64,000 bases of DNA, taken from assembly GCF_965139615.1 (NCBI RefSeq), contig NZ_CBCSIQ010000002.1:62001-126000 (forward strand), read 5' to 3'. The notes under the pieces were generated by a model, which was not told where the DNA came from, did no database searches, and saw only the letters and a list, made by a program, of their open reading frames with translations. Below, piece by piece: positions 8,948-18,228 of this stretch (the stretch's first letter is position 1; every line of letters starts with the position of its first letter). A program made the position numbers and the translations under genes. This DNA comes from Kerstersia similis. Lineage in GTDB: Bacteria > Pseudomonadota > Gammaproteobacteria > Burkholderiales > Burkholderiaceae_B.

Positions 8948-9829
8948 TCAGATATCGTCGAATTCCTTGATGTGCTGCCAATGCTGGGCGATGTCTTCCA
9001 GGCTGCGGCATGCCACCCGCGCCAGGTTGGTGGGATAGACGACAGCTGGGTTTTCGCAAAACCGGGTGGCGGTGAACTGGCCGTTACTGGCGCGCAGAAT
9101 GAGGCCCGTGTCCTGGCATAGTGGGCTGGCCAGATACAGGACGCCTGGGGCCACCCATTCCGGCTTGAGATCTTCGGGAGGGTGTGTCACGCCCCACATG
9201 CGGGTCTTGGCGACTGGCGATATCGCATTGACGAGAATGCCATGTGGCTGGCCTTCCATGCTCAAGGCATTCATGAGGCCCAGCTGTGCCATTTTTCCGG
9301 CTGCATACGCCGTCAGGCCCGGTTGCGCGTATTGCTGGTACATCGCCCGGTCCGAAGTATTGAGGACGATGCGCGGCGAGGCAGACTGTTTGAGATGAGG
9401 CCAGGCGTGCTTGCTCAGCCAGATCGGCGCACGTAGGTTGATATCCAGGGCACGCTCTAGGAACGCATCTTCCTGTTCTTCAATGGATTGATAGCCTACC
9501 CAGCCGGCGTTGTGGATCAGAATATCCAGCTTGCCAAATTGCGCAATGGCCAGCGCAATGAGCTGTTTGCAGCCGGCTTCTTGATCCAGCCGCCCGCTGT
9601 GTGTGACCAGTTGCCCGTCATCGGCCGGCAAGGTGCTGGCGGCCTCGGTGATCAGGTTCTGATCGGCTCCCGCGCCAGCCCGGTCAGTGCCCAGGTCGCT
9701 GGCAACCACTTGCGCGCCACGCGCCAGCAATGCATGCACATAGGCTAGTCCTAGCCCCTGGGCGGCGCCAGTCACGATAGCTACCTTGCCCTGGAAAAGC
9801 GTATTTGTTGGATGGGGTTTCTGTGTCAT
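8948..9829 (-). CDS. SDR-family NAD(P)-dependent oxidoreductase
   Basis: 293 residues, a classical short-chain dehydrogenase with a C-terminal extension. Visible motifs are the nucleotide-binding TGAAQGLG near residue 20, the NAG motif (HNAGWVG) and the catalytic pair in SDRAMYQQYAQPGLTAYAAGK (Ser then YxxxK). These mark a soluble NAD(P)H oxidoreductase of unknown substrate. It lies 84 bases downstream of a LysR gene on the same strand; the gap holds GAACA...TGTTC half-sites (9874-9898) that could be an operator. It may be controlled by that LysR, but no pathway partner is present. Confidence 0.9.
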   Translation of the reverse strand: MTQKPHPTNTLFQGKVAIVTGAAQGLGLAYVHALLARGAQVVASDLGTDRAGAGADQNLITEAASTLPADDGQLVTHSGRLDQEAGCKQLIALAIAQFGKLDILIHNAGWVGYQSIEEQEDAFLERALDINLRAPIWLSKHAWPHLKQSASPRIVLNTSDRAMYQQYAQPGLTAYAAGKMAQLGLMNALSMEGQPHGILVNAISPVAKTRMWGVTHPPEDLKPEWVAPGVLYLASPLCQDTGLILRASNGQFTATRFCENPAVVYPTNLARVACRSLEDIAQHWQHIKEFDDI

Positions 9830-9913
9830 CGCGCATTTCCGTGAAATCGAATGTCACGATGATGACGCCGTCAGAACAGTTCGTAAAATATATTGTTCAT
9901 ACCAAAATAAGAC

Positions 9914-10837
9914 TTAAATCGTCTTGTTTTCGGTTGCTGATGCCATGGCCTCACGTAATTCTTCGATCAGCCTGTCCCGGATGATGCAAGGGGCATGCTC
10001 GCGCCAGGCCATTAATAATTCCACTTGATGCAATGCATCAGGGGCGTCCACCTGCATCGGACGGAACACGACATCCTCACGTGCCTCTTGAGCCAGGGAG
10101 GCTGGCAGCAGCGCGATGCCGAAGCCGCCCGCTACCAGGGCAATCAGTGTCTGCAGCTGTCGCGCCTGCTGAACAATGCGGGGCACAAAGCCCGCCGTTG
10201 CGCACAGCTGAATCAGCTGGTCATGAAAGCCTTGGCCCAGGTGCCGGTGTGAGGAGACGAAGGCTTCCTCATGCAGCGCGGCCAGTGGAATGGCCGGTCT
10301 GTCTGCAAGGCGATGCCCGGTGGGCAGCGCAATAACAAATGGCTCGCGCAACAGCGAGCAGAATCGCAGGCCGGGCGCGGTTCTGCCTGGCGGCCGCATG
10401 AGGCCGAGGTTGGCACGGCCCTGTTCCAGGGCTTCGATTTGCTCTTGTGTCGTCGCTTCCCGCATGGTGAATGACACTGCCGGGAATGTGGTGCGAAAGC
10501 GTTGTAGCGCGCGCAGCAATGCAGGGTAGGGGGCGATATTGATGAAGGTCAGGATCAAATGACCCTCAATGCCTTGCGCCACGCGTCTGGCCTGCTCGAC
10601 ACTCTCGCCAAGAAGATGCAGCACTTTTTTGGATGACGCCAGAAAAGCTGCGCCTGCAGGCGTCAGCGATACACGCCGATTCGTGCGTTCGAAGAGCGGT
10701 GCGCCAATTTCTTGCTCCAGCCGACGAATCGCCTGGCTCAATGGTGGTTGCGCCATGTGGAGCCGTTCCGCCGCCCGGTTGAAGTGCAATTCTTCTGCAA
10801 CGGCGATGAACTGGTGAAGGAGTCGGGTTTCGATCAT
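9914..10837 (-). CDS. LysR-family transcriptional regulator
   Basis: 307 residues. The N-terminal winged helix-turn-helix is typical (FIAVAEELHFNRAAERLH, then PPLSQAIRRLEQEIG and LFERTNRRVSLTPAG), followed by a periplasmic-binding-protein-like effector domain (about 90-295). The MAQPPLSQ sequence places it with regulators of aromatic or organic acid catabolism, but the ligand cannot be told. It lies directly upstream of the SDR gene on the same strand, which is therefore the likeliest target. Confidence 0.92.
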   Translation of the reverse strand: MIETRLLHQFIAVAEELHFNRAAERLHMAQPPLSQAIRRLEQEIGAPLFERTNRRVSLTPAGAAFLASSKKVLHLLGESVEQARRVAQGIEGHLILTFINIAPYPALLRALQRFRTTFPAVSFTMREATTQEQIEALEQGRANLGLMRPPGRTAPGLRFCSLLREPFVIALPTGHRLADRPAIPLAALHEEAFVSSHRHLGQGFHDQLIQLCATAGFVPRIVQQARQLQTLIALVAGGFGIALLPASLAQEAREDVVFRPMQVDAPDALHQVELLMAWREHAPCIIRDRLIEELREAMASATENKTI

Positions 10838-10943
10838 GCGATGTCACGCCTATCCATGATGGCCCCTGAATTTCAAAACCGCCATGCGGCGGATGCCTGC
10901 ATGGCGGTCAGAGGGCAAGGCCGGGTTGCGACCTGCCTGGCGG

Positions 10944-10969
10944 GCAGCCCGGACACTGAACCGGGCTGC
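10944..10969 (-). terminator. Hairpin downstream of dps
   Basis: 9-bp perfect stem (GCAGCCCGG / CCGGGCTGC) with an 8-base loop, 14 bases past the dps stop. There is no T run, so it is a hairpin terminator or mRNA-stabilising end only by position. Confidence 0.45.
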
Positions 10970-10982
10970 AATCCGTGCGGAA

Positions 10983-11528
10983 TCAGGCGGTCGGGGCCTG
11001 GCGGCTGGCTTCAAACAGGAACCAGGTGCGGCGCTCGGCTTCGTCGATCCAGTTTTCCAGCAGGCTGGAGCTGGCGATATCGTTGTATTCGTCAGTGACG
11101 GCGTGCGCAGCGCGCAGCGAGGCCGCCAGGGCCTTGTTGTCGTCACGCAGTTCGGCCAGCATGTCTTGCGGATCGACGTAATCGGCGTCGTTATCCAGCA
11201 CACGCTGGGTACGGGCGATATGGCCGATGGAGCGCAAGGTGGTGCCGCCGACTTTACGGATGCGCTCGGCGATGTCGTCGGTCATGGCAAACAGCTGCTC
11301 GCCTTGTTCGTCGAACATCAGGTGATAGTCACGGAAATGCGGGCCGCTGACATGCCAGTGGAAATTCTTGGTTTTCAGATACAGTGCGAACACATCGGCC
11401 AGAAGCTGATTGAGCGCTGCCGAAATATCACGGGTGGCATCGGTGCCCAGATCAGTCGGGGTTGCCAGAGGACGCTTGCGACGTTGTACTGCGGCACTTG
11501 CTTGCTTGGAATCCAGTTTTTTTGCCAT
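10983..11528 (-). CDS. dps: Dps-family DNA-binding ferritin-like protein
   Basis: The ATG at 11528 (MAKKLDSKQ) is chosen because AGGAG lies 9 bases upstream; a longer in-frame reading exists but lacks a ribosome site. The product has 181 residues. A Lys/Arg-rich N-terminal tail (1-25), typical of Dps proteins that bind DNA, precedes the four-helix ferritin-like domain. The ferroxidase segment KNFHWHVSGPHFRDYHLMF followed by DEQGE and DDIAERI carries the His, Asp and Glu ligands. By family it forms a dodecamer that oxidises Fe2+ with H2O2 and protects DNA in stationary phase or under oxidative stress. Confidence 0.94.
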   Translation of the reverse strand: MAKKLDSKQASAAVQRRKRPLATPTDLGTDATRDISAALNQLLADVFALYLKTKNFHWHVSGPHFRDYHLMFDEQGEQLFAMTDDIAERIRKVGGTTLRSIGHIARTQRVLDNDADYVDPQDMLAELRDDNKALAASLRAAHAVTDEYNDIASSSLLENWIDEAERRTWFLFEASRQAPTA

Positions 11529-11731
11529 GGCAAAACACTCCTGTTGGGTTGAGTTCTGTTGCTGCGAGCGTTGCCGGGCGGGTTGTCCGGCATCGCTGAA
11601 AGTCTTGGCATTGCTGACTCTTGTTAGCCTAGCACTATTCAAATGATTTGGCTGTGCTGCAGATCAAGCAATATTTAAAAATTCTTTTCTGTCACCGCTT
11701 GCATGGGGTGTCTGGTGCCGTGCGCACATTG

Positions 11732-11763
11732 AAAAAGCGGTATGGCCGTGGTTGCCATACCGC
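11732..11763 (-). terminator. Rho-independent terminator of the MipA/OmpV gene
   Basis: 10-bp perfect stem (GCGGTATGGC / GCCATACCGC), 7-base loop, followed on the minus strand by five T. It lies about 50 bases past the stop codon at 11815. Confidence 0.85.
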
Positions 11764-11814
11764 CAGTTATCCAGCGTTGCCTGCGAAGACGCCGCGACGC
11801 GGCGATCCGGACGA

Positions 11815-12573
11815 TCAGAATCGGTACATGGCGCCGATGCTGCCGAAAACATTGGTTTTCTGTGCAGTCAGCGGGCTGTCTTTGGCGTCGCCGAACAGGC
11901 GGTTGACGCCTACGGTGGTCAGGGCCGACCAATTGCTGCTGATTTGATAGCTCCAGACGGAGAACAGCGAGGCAGACTTGAAGCCGGCCGAAGGTGAATA
12001 GGCGGAGAGGCCGGCCTGGCTGCTAAGCGCTTCTTCCTGGGTGACGCCAAACCAGGTTTTCATCGCGCTGCGGCTATTCCATTGCGTATCGACGCCAATG
12101 CGAACATTATGCCGGCCGCTTTCCCAGGCGGCGTAGGATGCGCGTAGTTCAACGACGCTGCCATAACCGGTATGCGCGGCTTTGCGGAAGGCGGCGCCCA
12201 GCGAGAGCGGGCCGGGCGTCCATTCCACGTACGCGCCGTAGCTGGCGTGGAAATGGATGTTGTCCAGGCCTTCGGTGCGCGCAGTGCGGCTGGCTTTGCG
12301 GCCCAGATCCATGCCGACGAACACACCGGCTTCCACATCCTGCGACAGATGGGTTTTCAGGCCCATGGCAGGCAAGCCGGCGCGCGGGGTAATGAAGAAA
12401 TTGCCGGACTGATAATTGATGAGTGGCAGGGGCACGACCCGGTAGGTGCTGGAGCCTTCATACACCGGGATGACGGCGACGCCTGCGCCAATGTAGTTGT
12501 CGGCCTGGGCGGTGGTGGTCAGGGTTAGGCAAGCAAGCGTGCTGGCGCTCAGGGCCAGGCGGCAGAAGTTCAT
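11815..12573 (-). CDS. MipA/OmpV-family outer-membrane protein
   Basis: 252 residues with a clear Sec signal peptide (MNFCRLALSASTLACLTL, cleavage after AQA near residue 24). The mature part alternates polar and aromatic residues as in a beta-barrel and ends in YRF, the C-terminal Phe used for outer-membrane assembly. Early motif GAGVAVIPVYEGSSTYRVVP is characteristic of the MipA/OmpV family, which includes the scaffolding protein of murein synthesis and degradation enzymes. The exact role is unknown. It is a single gene with its own terminator. Confidence 0.9.
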   Translation of the reverse strand: MNFCRLALSASTLACLTLTTTAQADNYIGAGVAVIPVYEGSSTYRVVPLPLINYQSGNFFITPRAGLPAMGLKTHLSQDVEAGVFVGMDLGRKASRTARTEGLDNIHFHASYGAYVEWTPGPLSLGAAFRKAAHTGYGSVVELRASYAAWESGRHNVRIGVDTQWNSRSAMKTWFGVTQEEALSSQAGLSAYSPSAGFKSASLFSVWSYQISSNWSALTTVGVNRLFGDAKDSPLTAQKTNVFGSIGAMYRF

Positions 12574-12894
12574 GGATAGTCCTTCGAAGCGGGCCCGGAG
12601 GGCCGGGGTTCAGTGCGATGCAGCCGCTATTGTATCGGCGGTGCCGGGGCAAGGCTCGGGCGGCCGCGCGGATCATGACGGTTTTTTGCTCGAATGCCCT
12701 TTGTGGGTACGCAGTTGTGGTGGGAAAGCATCGTGCGCAGTGAGCGCTTTGCCATGAGTGGCCGGGGGCGGCGGTGCGCACTGGAAAGAAAGGAGGGGGG
12801 ATGCGGATGTGGAAAGGCGAGCGGGGAGGGGGAAATGCATCAGGCAAATGAAAAAGGCGGAAAATCTTGCGATTTTCCGCCTTTTGGAATTAAG
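12574..12894. other. Intergenic stretch without a supported gene
   Basis: Between the MipA/OmpV start and the 3' end of tRNA-Leu. It carries the tRNA terminator at 12851-12885 and presumably the promoter of the outer-membrane gene. Short frames on both strands lack ribosome sites or recognisable motifs. Confidence 0.6.
12851..12885 (-). terminator. Rho-independent terminator of tRNA-Leu
   Basis: 15-bp perfect inverted repeat (12852-12866 with 12871-12885, loop TTGC) whose minus-strand reading ends in five T. It begins 10 bases past the tRNA CCA end. The symmetric A and T flanks allow it to work in both directions. Confidence 0.9.
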
Positions 12895-12979
12895 TGGTGC
12901 CCAGGAGAGGACTCGAACCTCCACACCCGAAGGCACTAGTACCTGAAACTAGCGCGTCTACCAATTCCGCCACCTGGGC
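12895..12979 (-). tRNA. tRNA-Leu (anticodon CAG)
   Basis: Minus-strand sequence starts GCCCAGGTGGCGGAA and ends CCTGGGCACCA, giving a 7-bp acceptor stem and an encoded CCA. The anticodon loop TTCAGGT reads CAG. A long variable arm (TGCCTTCGGGTGT) is present, as in leucine tRNAs, as is the GGTTCGAGTCC T-arm. 85 bases including CCA. Confidence 0.96.
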
Positions 12980-13145
12980 ACTGCATTGCTGTTATGCTTC
13001 CAGCAATTTCCTGCATGCTGCGCATATTACACTAGAAATCTTCCTAATGGAAGCCCGTCTAACCTTTTGCAGCTTGTTTAGCGACTCTCGTAGAACAGTG
13101 CGCTAAACTGCGGAAGCTGCGCATTATAGAAGAGAATTTTTTATT

Positions 13146-15656
13146 TTGGCAAATAGAACGCAAAGAAGTGGGGCAAGGCCCCGTAGAACAGCCGTTGATG
13201 CGGCTGAGCAGGCCGTTGCGCCGGTAACGACAGGTGTGCACGTGCCTCCGGATTTTGATCCGGATGTGCCCAGCCGCGAGAAATTGCTGGCAGCCCTGCG
13301 CGCCGCAGGCGAGCCCTTGACGCCGGATGAGCTGGCGCGTCAATTGAATGTCGTGCGTGAAGCGACGCGCCGTGGCTTTGATCGCCGCCTGGCTGCCATG
13401 GAACGCGACGGCCAGCTGCACACCAACCGCAAGGGGGTGTTGTTGTTGGCAAATAAACTGGATTTTGTTGCAGGCCGGGTACAGGGCCATCGCGACGGTT
13501 TCGGCTTTTTGATTCCTGATGCCGGTGGCCAGGATCTGTTCCTGTCGCCCCGTGAAATGCGCAAGGTGCTGCATGGCGACCGGGTGCTGGTGAAGCCGAC
13601 CGGGGAATACCGGGGCAAGCCGGAAGGGGTGATTGTCGAAGTGCTGGAACGCCGCACCAATCGACTGGTTGGCCGCTTTCTGAATGAAAGCGGTGTGAAT
13701 ATCGTGGTTCCCGAAGATCAGCGCATCAAGCACGATGTGCTGGTGCCGCCGGCAGAAACCGGTGGTGCTGAACCGGGTCAGGTCGTGACGGTGGAGATCA
13801 TCGCCCAGCCTTCGCGCCACAGCCAGCCGCTGGGCCGGGTGGTAGAGGTGCTGGGGCAGGTGGATGACCCCGGCATGGAAATCGAAATCGCGGTGCGTAA
13901 GTTCGATGTGCCGGTCGATTTTTCCGATGCGGGCGCTGCGCAGGCGGATCGGACGCCGGACAGCGTGCGCCGCTCTGATTTGAAAGGGCGCTTCGATTTG
14001 CGCGATGTGCCGTTCATCACGATTGATGGCGAGGACGCACGCGACTTCGATGACGCGGTCTATGCGGAAGAGATTGAACTAGGCTCGGAAAAGCGCCGCC
14101 GTCCGGGCTGGCGCCTGCTGGTGGGCATCGCCGATGTCAGTCACTACGTGCGCGACGGGGATGCGCTGGATGTGGATGCCCGCGAGCGCGGCACCAGCGT
14201 GTATTTCCCGCGCCGGGTGATTCCCATGCTGCCCGAAGCCTTGTCCAACGGCATTTGTTCGTTGAACCCCGGTGTGGACCGGCTGGTGCTGGTTTGCGAT
14301 ATGGTCATTCCGGCGACGGGTGCCAAGGCCGGCCAGGTAACGGCCTACCAGTTCTATAACGCGGTGATTCATTCGCATGCCCGCACGACCTATAACCAGG
14401 TCTGGGAAGGCTTGCAGCATCCGGAAGGCCCGGCAGGCAGGTTCCTGGGCGAGCGACTGAAGGATGTCCAGTCCCTGTATGAACTGTATCGCCTGCTGGC
14501 GCAGGCGCGCGTCAAGCGCGGCGCCATTGATTTCGACACGGTAGAGACACGCATTGTTTGCAACGCCCTGGGGCGCATCGAGCAGATTGTGCCGATGGTG
14601 CGCAATGATGCCCACAAGCTGATTGAAGAGTGCATGCTGGCGGCCAATACCTGCGCCGCGGATTTCATGCAGCGCAGCAAGCATCCGGGTCTGTATCGCA
14701 TTCACGAAGGCCCCAGCAACGAACGCCTGCAGGCCTTGCGCGAGTTTCTGCGCTTGCAGGGGCTGACACTGGGGGGCGGTGACGAGCCGCGCCCTGCGGA
14801 TTATCTGGCCCTGCTGGAGTCCGTGCGCGCCCGGCCGGATTATGGTCTCTTGCAGACCATGTGCCTGCGCTCCATGCAGCAGGCCATCTATGGCCCGGAC
14901 AATGTCGGCCACTTTGGCCTGGCCTATCCCTCCTATACCCATTTCACCTCGCCCATCCGACGTTATCCGGATTTGCTGACGCATCGCGTCATCAAAAGCC
15001 TGCTGGACGGCAAGCGCTATGTGCCGCACCTGGAAGGCCAGATGCCGGCAAGCACCGTGCGCGAAAAGCGGGCGCAGGAGCACGATACCTGGGAGCGCCT
15101 GGGCCTGATGCTGTCGGCAACCGAGCGTCGCGCCGATGAGGCTTCGCGTGATGTGGAAGCCTGGCTGAAGTGCTGGTTCGTGAAGGAGCGCGTGGGTGAA
15201 AGCTTCAGCGGCCGGGTCACGGGCGTGGCCAGCTTCGGTATTTTCGTGACGCTGGATGGCCTGCACGTGGAAGGGATGGTGCATGTCTCTGAGCTTGGAA
15301 CCGAATACTTCCAGTTCAATGAAGCCTTGCACGAACTGCGGGGCGAGCGTACCGGCATGCGTTACCGCCTGACCGACGCGGTGCAGGTGCAGGTGGCTCG
15401 TGTGGATCTGGAAGCGCGCCGCATCGAATTCCGGCTGGAGAAAAGCACCAGCTACGATGCGCTGCGCAAGGTGGCTCGCAAGAGTGCTGACGAAGAACCC
15501 AGGCGCGTTCGCAAGGCAGCGGCTCCCAAGCCATCGGAATTGAAAGGAACTGCTTCGCAACGTCGTGCCGCCGCAGCCAAAGCGCTGAGGGCGGAACGCA
15601 CCGCGGGGCAGGCGAAGAAACAGTCCGCCAAGCAGGCTGGACGCAAGAGGCGTTGA
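13146..15656 (+). CDS. rnr: Ribonuclease R
   Basis: 836 residues from a TTG start; no in-frame ATG lies nearby upstream and AGAAGAG precedes the TTG by about 11 bases. Domain order: basic N-terminal tail, winged-helix RNase-B/R N-terminal domain (about 40-95), cold-shock OB domains, the RNB catalytic domain with ITIDGEDARDFDDAVY carrying the Asp cluster that binds Mg2+, a C-terminal S1 domain (SFSGRVTGVASFGIFVTLDG) and a Lys/Arg-rich tail. By family it is a processive 3'-5' exoribonuclease that degrades structured RNA and takes part in RNA quality control. It is followed by rlmB after one base, the usual rnr-rlmB pairing. Confidence 0.95.
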   Translation: MANRTQRSGARPRRTAVDAAEQAVAPVTTGVHVPPDFDPDVPSREKLLAALRAAGEPLTPDELARQLNVVREATRRGFDRRLAAMERDGQLHTNRKGVLLLANKLDFVAGRVQGHRDGFGFLIPDAGGQDLFLSPREMRKVLHGDRVLVKPTGEYRGKPEGVIVEVLERRTNRLVGRFLNESGVNIVVPEDQRIKHDVLVPPAETGGAEPGQVVTVEIIAQPSRHSQPLGRVVEVLGQVDDPGMEIEIAVRKFDVPVDFSDAGAAQADRTPDSVRRSDLKGRFDLRDVPFITIDGEDARDFDDAVYAEEIELGSEKRRRPGWRLLVGIADVSHYVRDGDALDVDARERGTSVYFPRRVIPMLPEALSNGICSLNPGVDRLVLVCDMVIPATGAKAGQVTAYQFYNAVIHSHARTTYNQVWEGLQHPEGPAGRFLGERLKDVQSLYELYRLLAQARVKRGAIDFDTVETRIVCNALGRIEQIVPMVRNDAHKLIEECMLAANTCAADFMQRSKHPGLYRIHEGPSNERLQALREFLRLQGLTLGGGDEPRPADYLALLESVRARPDYGLLQTMCLRSMQQAIYGPDNVGHFGLAYPSYTHFTSPIRRYPDLLTHRVIKSLLDGKRYVPHLEGQMPASTVREKRAQEHDTWERLGLMLSATERRADEASRDVEAWLKCWFVKERVGESFSGRVTGVASFGIFVTLDGLHVEGMVHVSELGTEYFQFNEALHELRGERTGMRYRLTDAVQVQVARVDLEARRIEFRLEKSTSYDALRKVARKSADEEPRRVRKAAAPKPSELKGTASQRRAAAAKALRAERTAGQAKKQSAKQAGRKRR

Positions 15657-15657
15657 T

Positions 15658-16401
15658 ATGGCAGCAGATGTACAGGTATTGGCAGGTTTTCATGCGGTGG
15701 CAGCGCGTTTGCGCCATGCGCCGGATTCCGTCAAAGAGGTTTATTACGATGCCCAGCGCCGCGACAAGCGCATGGGAACGCTGCTGGAGCAGGTGAAGCG
15801 GGCTGGGTGTGCTGCGCATGGCGTGCCCGCCGAGCGGCTGGATGGCCTGGCCAAGGGCCTGCGCCATCAAGGCCTGGTTGCCTTGGCCGACGCCAGGGTG
15901 CTGGCTGTCGATATCGACGAAGTACTGGACGAAATCGAAGGCCCGCCGCTGCTGCTGGTGCTGGATGGGGTGACGGACCCGCATAATCTCGGCGCCTGCC
16001 TGCGGACTGCGGACGCCGCTGGCGTGCATGCGGTGATTGCGCCGCGTGACCGGGCCGTCGGCCTGAATGCGACGGTGCAGCGGGTGGCTTGCGGCGCGGC
16101 CGATACCGTGCCGTACATCATGGTGACCAATCTGGCCCGCACCTTGCGCGCGCTCAAGGAGCGAGGAATCTGGGTAGTGGGAACGGATGACCAGGCGACG
16201 GAGACGATTCATGCCGTGGATGCCCGCCTGCCTACCGCCTGGGTGATGGGCGCAGAAGGCGAGGGCATGCGCCGGCTGACCCGTGAAACCTGCGACAGTC
16301 TGGTGAATATCCCCATGCTGGGCGCGGTGGAAAGCCTGAATGTGAGCGTGGCCAGCGCCGTATGTCTCTATGAGTCTGTGCGCCAGCGTCAGCAGGCGTA
16401 A
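15658..16401 (+). CDS. rlmB: 23S rRNA (guanosine-2251-2'-O)-methyltransferase
   Basis: 247 residues of the SpoU/TrmH (SPOUT) family. An N-terminal substrate-binding domain (1-80) precedes the knotted methyltransferase domain with the three SpoU motifs: LDGVTDPHNLGACLRTA, MGAEGEGMRRL and IPMLGAVESLNVSVASAV. By family it uses S-adenosylmethionine to methylate the 2'-OH of G2251 in the P-loop of 23S rRNA. The ATG lies one base after the rnr stop, so it is translated from the same message; this linkage supports rlmB over other TrmH paralogues. Confidence 0.95.
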   Translation: MAADVQVLAGFHAVAARLRHAPDSVKEVYYDAQRRDKRMGTLLEQVKRAGCAAHGVPAERLDGLAKGLRHQGLVALADARVLAVDIDEVLDEIEGPPLLLVLDGVTDPHNLGACLRTADAAGVHAVIAPRDRAVGLNATVQRVACGAADTVPYIMVTNLARTLRALKERGIWVVGTDDQATETIHAVDARLPTAWVMGAEGEGMRRLTRETCDSLVNIPMLGAVESLNVSVASAVCLYESVRQRQQA

Positions 16402-16426
16402 ACTATTTCGCTCTTCCTCCGTTGAT

Positions 16427-16444
16427 GGCTGCCCTGGGGCAGCC
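16427..16444 (+). other. Short GC hairpin just before the PLP-enzyme start
   Basis: 8-bp inverted repeat GGCTGCCC / GGGCAGCC with a two-base gap, ending 12 bases before the ATG at 16457, where a ribosome site would be expected. It may end rlmB messages or affect initiation. No T run. Confidence 0.4.
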
Positions 16445-16456
16445 CTATTACCGAAC

Positions 16457-17716
16457 ATGACCAAGCAGCAAGGCTTCACCACCACCATCCTGCACGCCGA
16501 CAGGCTCTCCAATGTCGAACACGGCGCGGTTCACAAGCCCATGCATACCTCTTCGGAGTATGCCTATGCCGACGCCAGGGAGCTGGCAGCAGTGTTTCAG
16601 GGGAAGGCAGGCTTTACCTACGCGCGCCAGGGCACGCCGACGACGCAGGCCCTGGAGGCCAAGCTCAGTGCGATGGAGGGAGGGCAGGCCACCGTCACGT
16701 TTGCCACCGGCATGGCGGCATTGGCAGCCATCTTCACGACCTTGCTGCGCCAGGGCGATCACCTGGTGTCCAGCCGTCATGTGTTCGGCAATACCAACAG
16801 CCTGTTTTTGACGCTCAATGAAATGGGCGTGGATGTCACGTTGGTGGATGCGACGGATGCCGCCAATGTGGAAGCGGCTTTGCGTCCTGAAACCCGGATG
16901 GTCTTTACCGAAACCATTGCGAACCCTGGCACCCAGATCGCCGACTTGATGGCGATTGGTGAAATCTGCCGCCAGCGCGGCCTGGTGTATGTCATAGACA
17001 ACACTTTGACTTCCCCCTGGCTGTTCCGGGGCAAGGATGCCGGTGCCGCGTTGGTCATGAATTCCTTATCGAAATATATCGGTGGCCATGGTCATGCCCT
17101 GGGGGGTTCCGTCACGGCGACCAGATGCTACGACTGGAAGGATTACCCCAATATTTTCGACAATTACCGGCAGGGGGATTCGCTGGGTTGGGGGCTGTTG
17201 CAGATCAAGAAAAAAGGCCTGCGCGACATGGGGGGAACGCTGGCTGCGGAGCCGGCGCACCGCATTGCCGTCGGCGCGGAAACCCTGTCCTTGCGGATGG
17301 ATCGCGCCAGCAGCAATGCTTTGGCGCTGGCGCGCTTCCTGGAAGGCCATCCGCAGGTCGCCAAGGTGCATTATCCCGGGCTGGCCTCGCATCCTCAGCA
17401 TGAGCGTGCCCGCAGCCTGTTTCGGGGCCGCTTTGGCGGCCTGATGGGCGTGGAACTGGCGCCAGGCCTGGATTGTTTTACATTCCTTAACCACTTGAGG
17501 GTTGTTGCCCTCTCGACTCACCTCGGTGATACCCGCACACTGGCACTGCCGGCGGCACATACCATTTATTATGAAATGGGTGCGGCACGCCGTGCTGAAA
17601 TGGGAATTGCGGACAGTTTGATCCGGGTTTCGGTGGGCATTGAGGAGGAAGAAGACCTGATTGCCGATTTCGACCAGGGGCTGGCAGCAGCACGGGCCAG
17701 CATCCAGGACGTCTGA
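16457..17716 (+). CDS. Cys/Met-metabolism PLP-dependent enzyme (cystathionine gamma-synthase / O-acetylhomoserine sulfhydrylase type)
   Basis: 419 residues from ATG 16457 (MTKQQGFTTT), where family homology begins. A longer in-frame reading from 16370 overlaps rlmB and is not favoured. Visible signatures: YARQGTPTTQALEAKLSAMEGG, FATGMAA (phosphate-binding loop), DNTLTSPWLFRG and the PLP lysine in MNSLSKYIGGHGHALGG. The family joins or cleaves sulfur amino acids by gamma- or beta-replacement through a pyridoxal-phosphate Schiff base. Which reaction (MetB, MetZ/MetY or methionine gamma-lyase) cannot be decided from sequence alone. No clear Shine-Dalgarno is visible. Confidence 0.88.
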   Translation: MTKQQGFTTTILHADRLSNVEHGAVHKPMHTSSEYAYADARELAAVFQGKAGFTYARQGTPTTQALEAKLSAMEGGQATVTFATGMAALAAIFTTLLRQGDHLVSSRHVFGNTNSLFLTLNEMGVDVTLVDATDAANVEAALRPETRMVFTETIANPGTQIADLMAIGEICRQRGLVYVIDNTLTSPWLFRGKDAGAALVMNSLSKYIGGHGHALGGSVTATRCYDWKDYPNIFDNYRQGDSLGWGLLQIKKKGLRDMGGTLAAEPAHRIAVGAETLSLRMDRASSNALALARFLEGHPQVAKVHYPGLASHPQHERARSLFRGRFGGLMGVELAPGLDCFTFLNHLRVVALSTHLGDTRTLALPAAHTIYYEMGAARRAEMGIADSLIRVSVGIEEEEDLIADFDQGLAAARASIQDV

Positions 17717-17765
17717 ACGCAGTGCCGAAGCGCGTGTCAGGCCAAGGCTGGCGGCATTTTTTTTC

Positions 17766-17795
17766 TTGACAGTGCCGTCTGCCACAAGGCCTAAT
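17766..17795 (+). promoter_or_regulatory. Candidate sigma-70 promoter upstream of the HU gene
   Basis: Exact TTGACA (17766-17771), 18-base spacer, CCTAAT (17790-17795; 4 of 6 matches). It lies about 150 bases before the HU start. Other -10 choices nearby are weaker. Confidence 0.4.
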
Positions 17796-17948
17796 ACGCA
17801 TCTGCGTCTGCGATAAGCTGGTATGCCGACTGGCGGTGCAATCTGACTGGGCCGACGGCCGGCAGCGCTGTAAAGGAAGCAGCTTCTGCCAAGAGGATGC
17901 CTGCTTCGCGTAACGACAACTTCATACCTAATGAGGGGTAATTTCTAA

Positions 17949-18221
17949 ATGAACAAGACCGAACTGATCGACCACATTGCCGGTGAAGCAGATATCTCCA
18001 AGGCTGCCGCTGGCCGTGCGCTTGACGCTTTCGTTGAGGCCGTGAAGGCTGCCCTCAAGCAAGGTGATTCGGTAACGCTGGTTGGCTTTGGCACGTTCGA
18101 CGTGTCCGAGCGCTCCGAGCGTTCGGGCCGCAACCCGCGCACCGGCGAGGTCATCAAGATCGAATCCGCCAAGGTGCCCAAGTTCCGCCCGGGCAAGGCC
18201 CTGAAAGACGCGGTCAACTAA
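17949..18221 (+). CDS. hup: HU-family DNA-binding protein
   Basis: 90 residues, the full usual length of HU. It starts MNKTELIDHIA and carries the DNA-embracing beta-arm with GRNPRTGEVIKI and the closing KVPKFRPGKALKDAVN. A purine-rich GAGGGG lies 10 bases before the ATG. HU is an abundant nucleoid-associated homo- or heterodimer that bends DNA non-specifically. It is a single gene followed by the promoter and gene of tRNA-Val. The hupA or hupB paralogue assignment is not possible here. Confidence 0.96.
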   Translation: MNKTELIDHIAGEADISKAAAGRALDAFVEAVKAALKQGDSVTLVGFGTFDVSERSERSGRNPRTGEVIKIESAKVPKFRPGKALKDAVN

Positions 18222-18228
18222 ATCGCGC

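Noticed and set aside
14079..15560. A 493-codon frame antisense to rnr
   Set aside because: Mirror frame of the RNB and S1 domains; no motifs or ribosome site.
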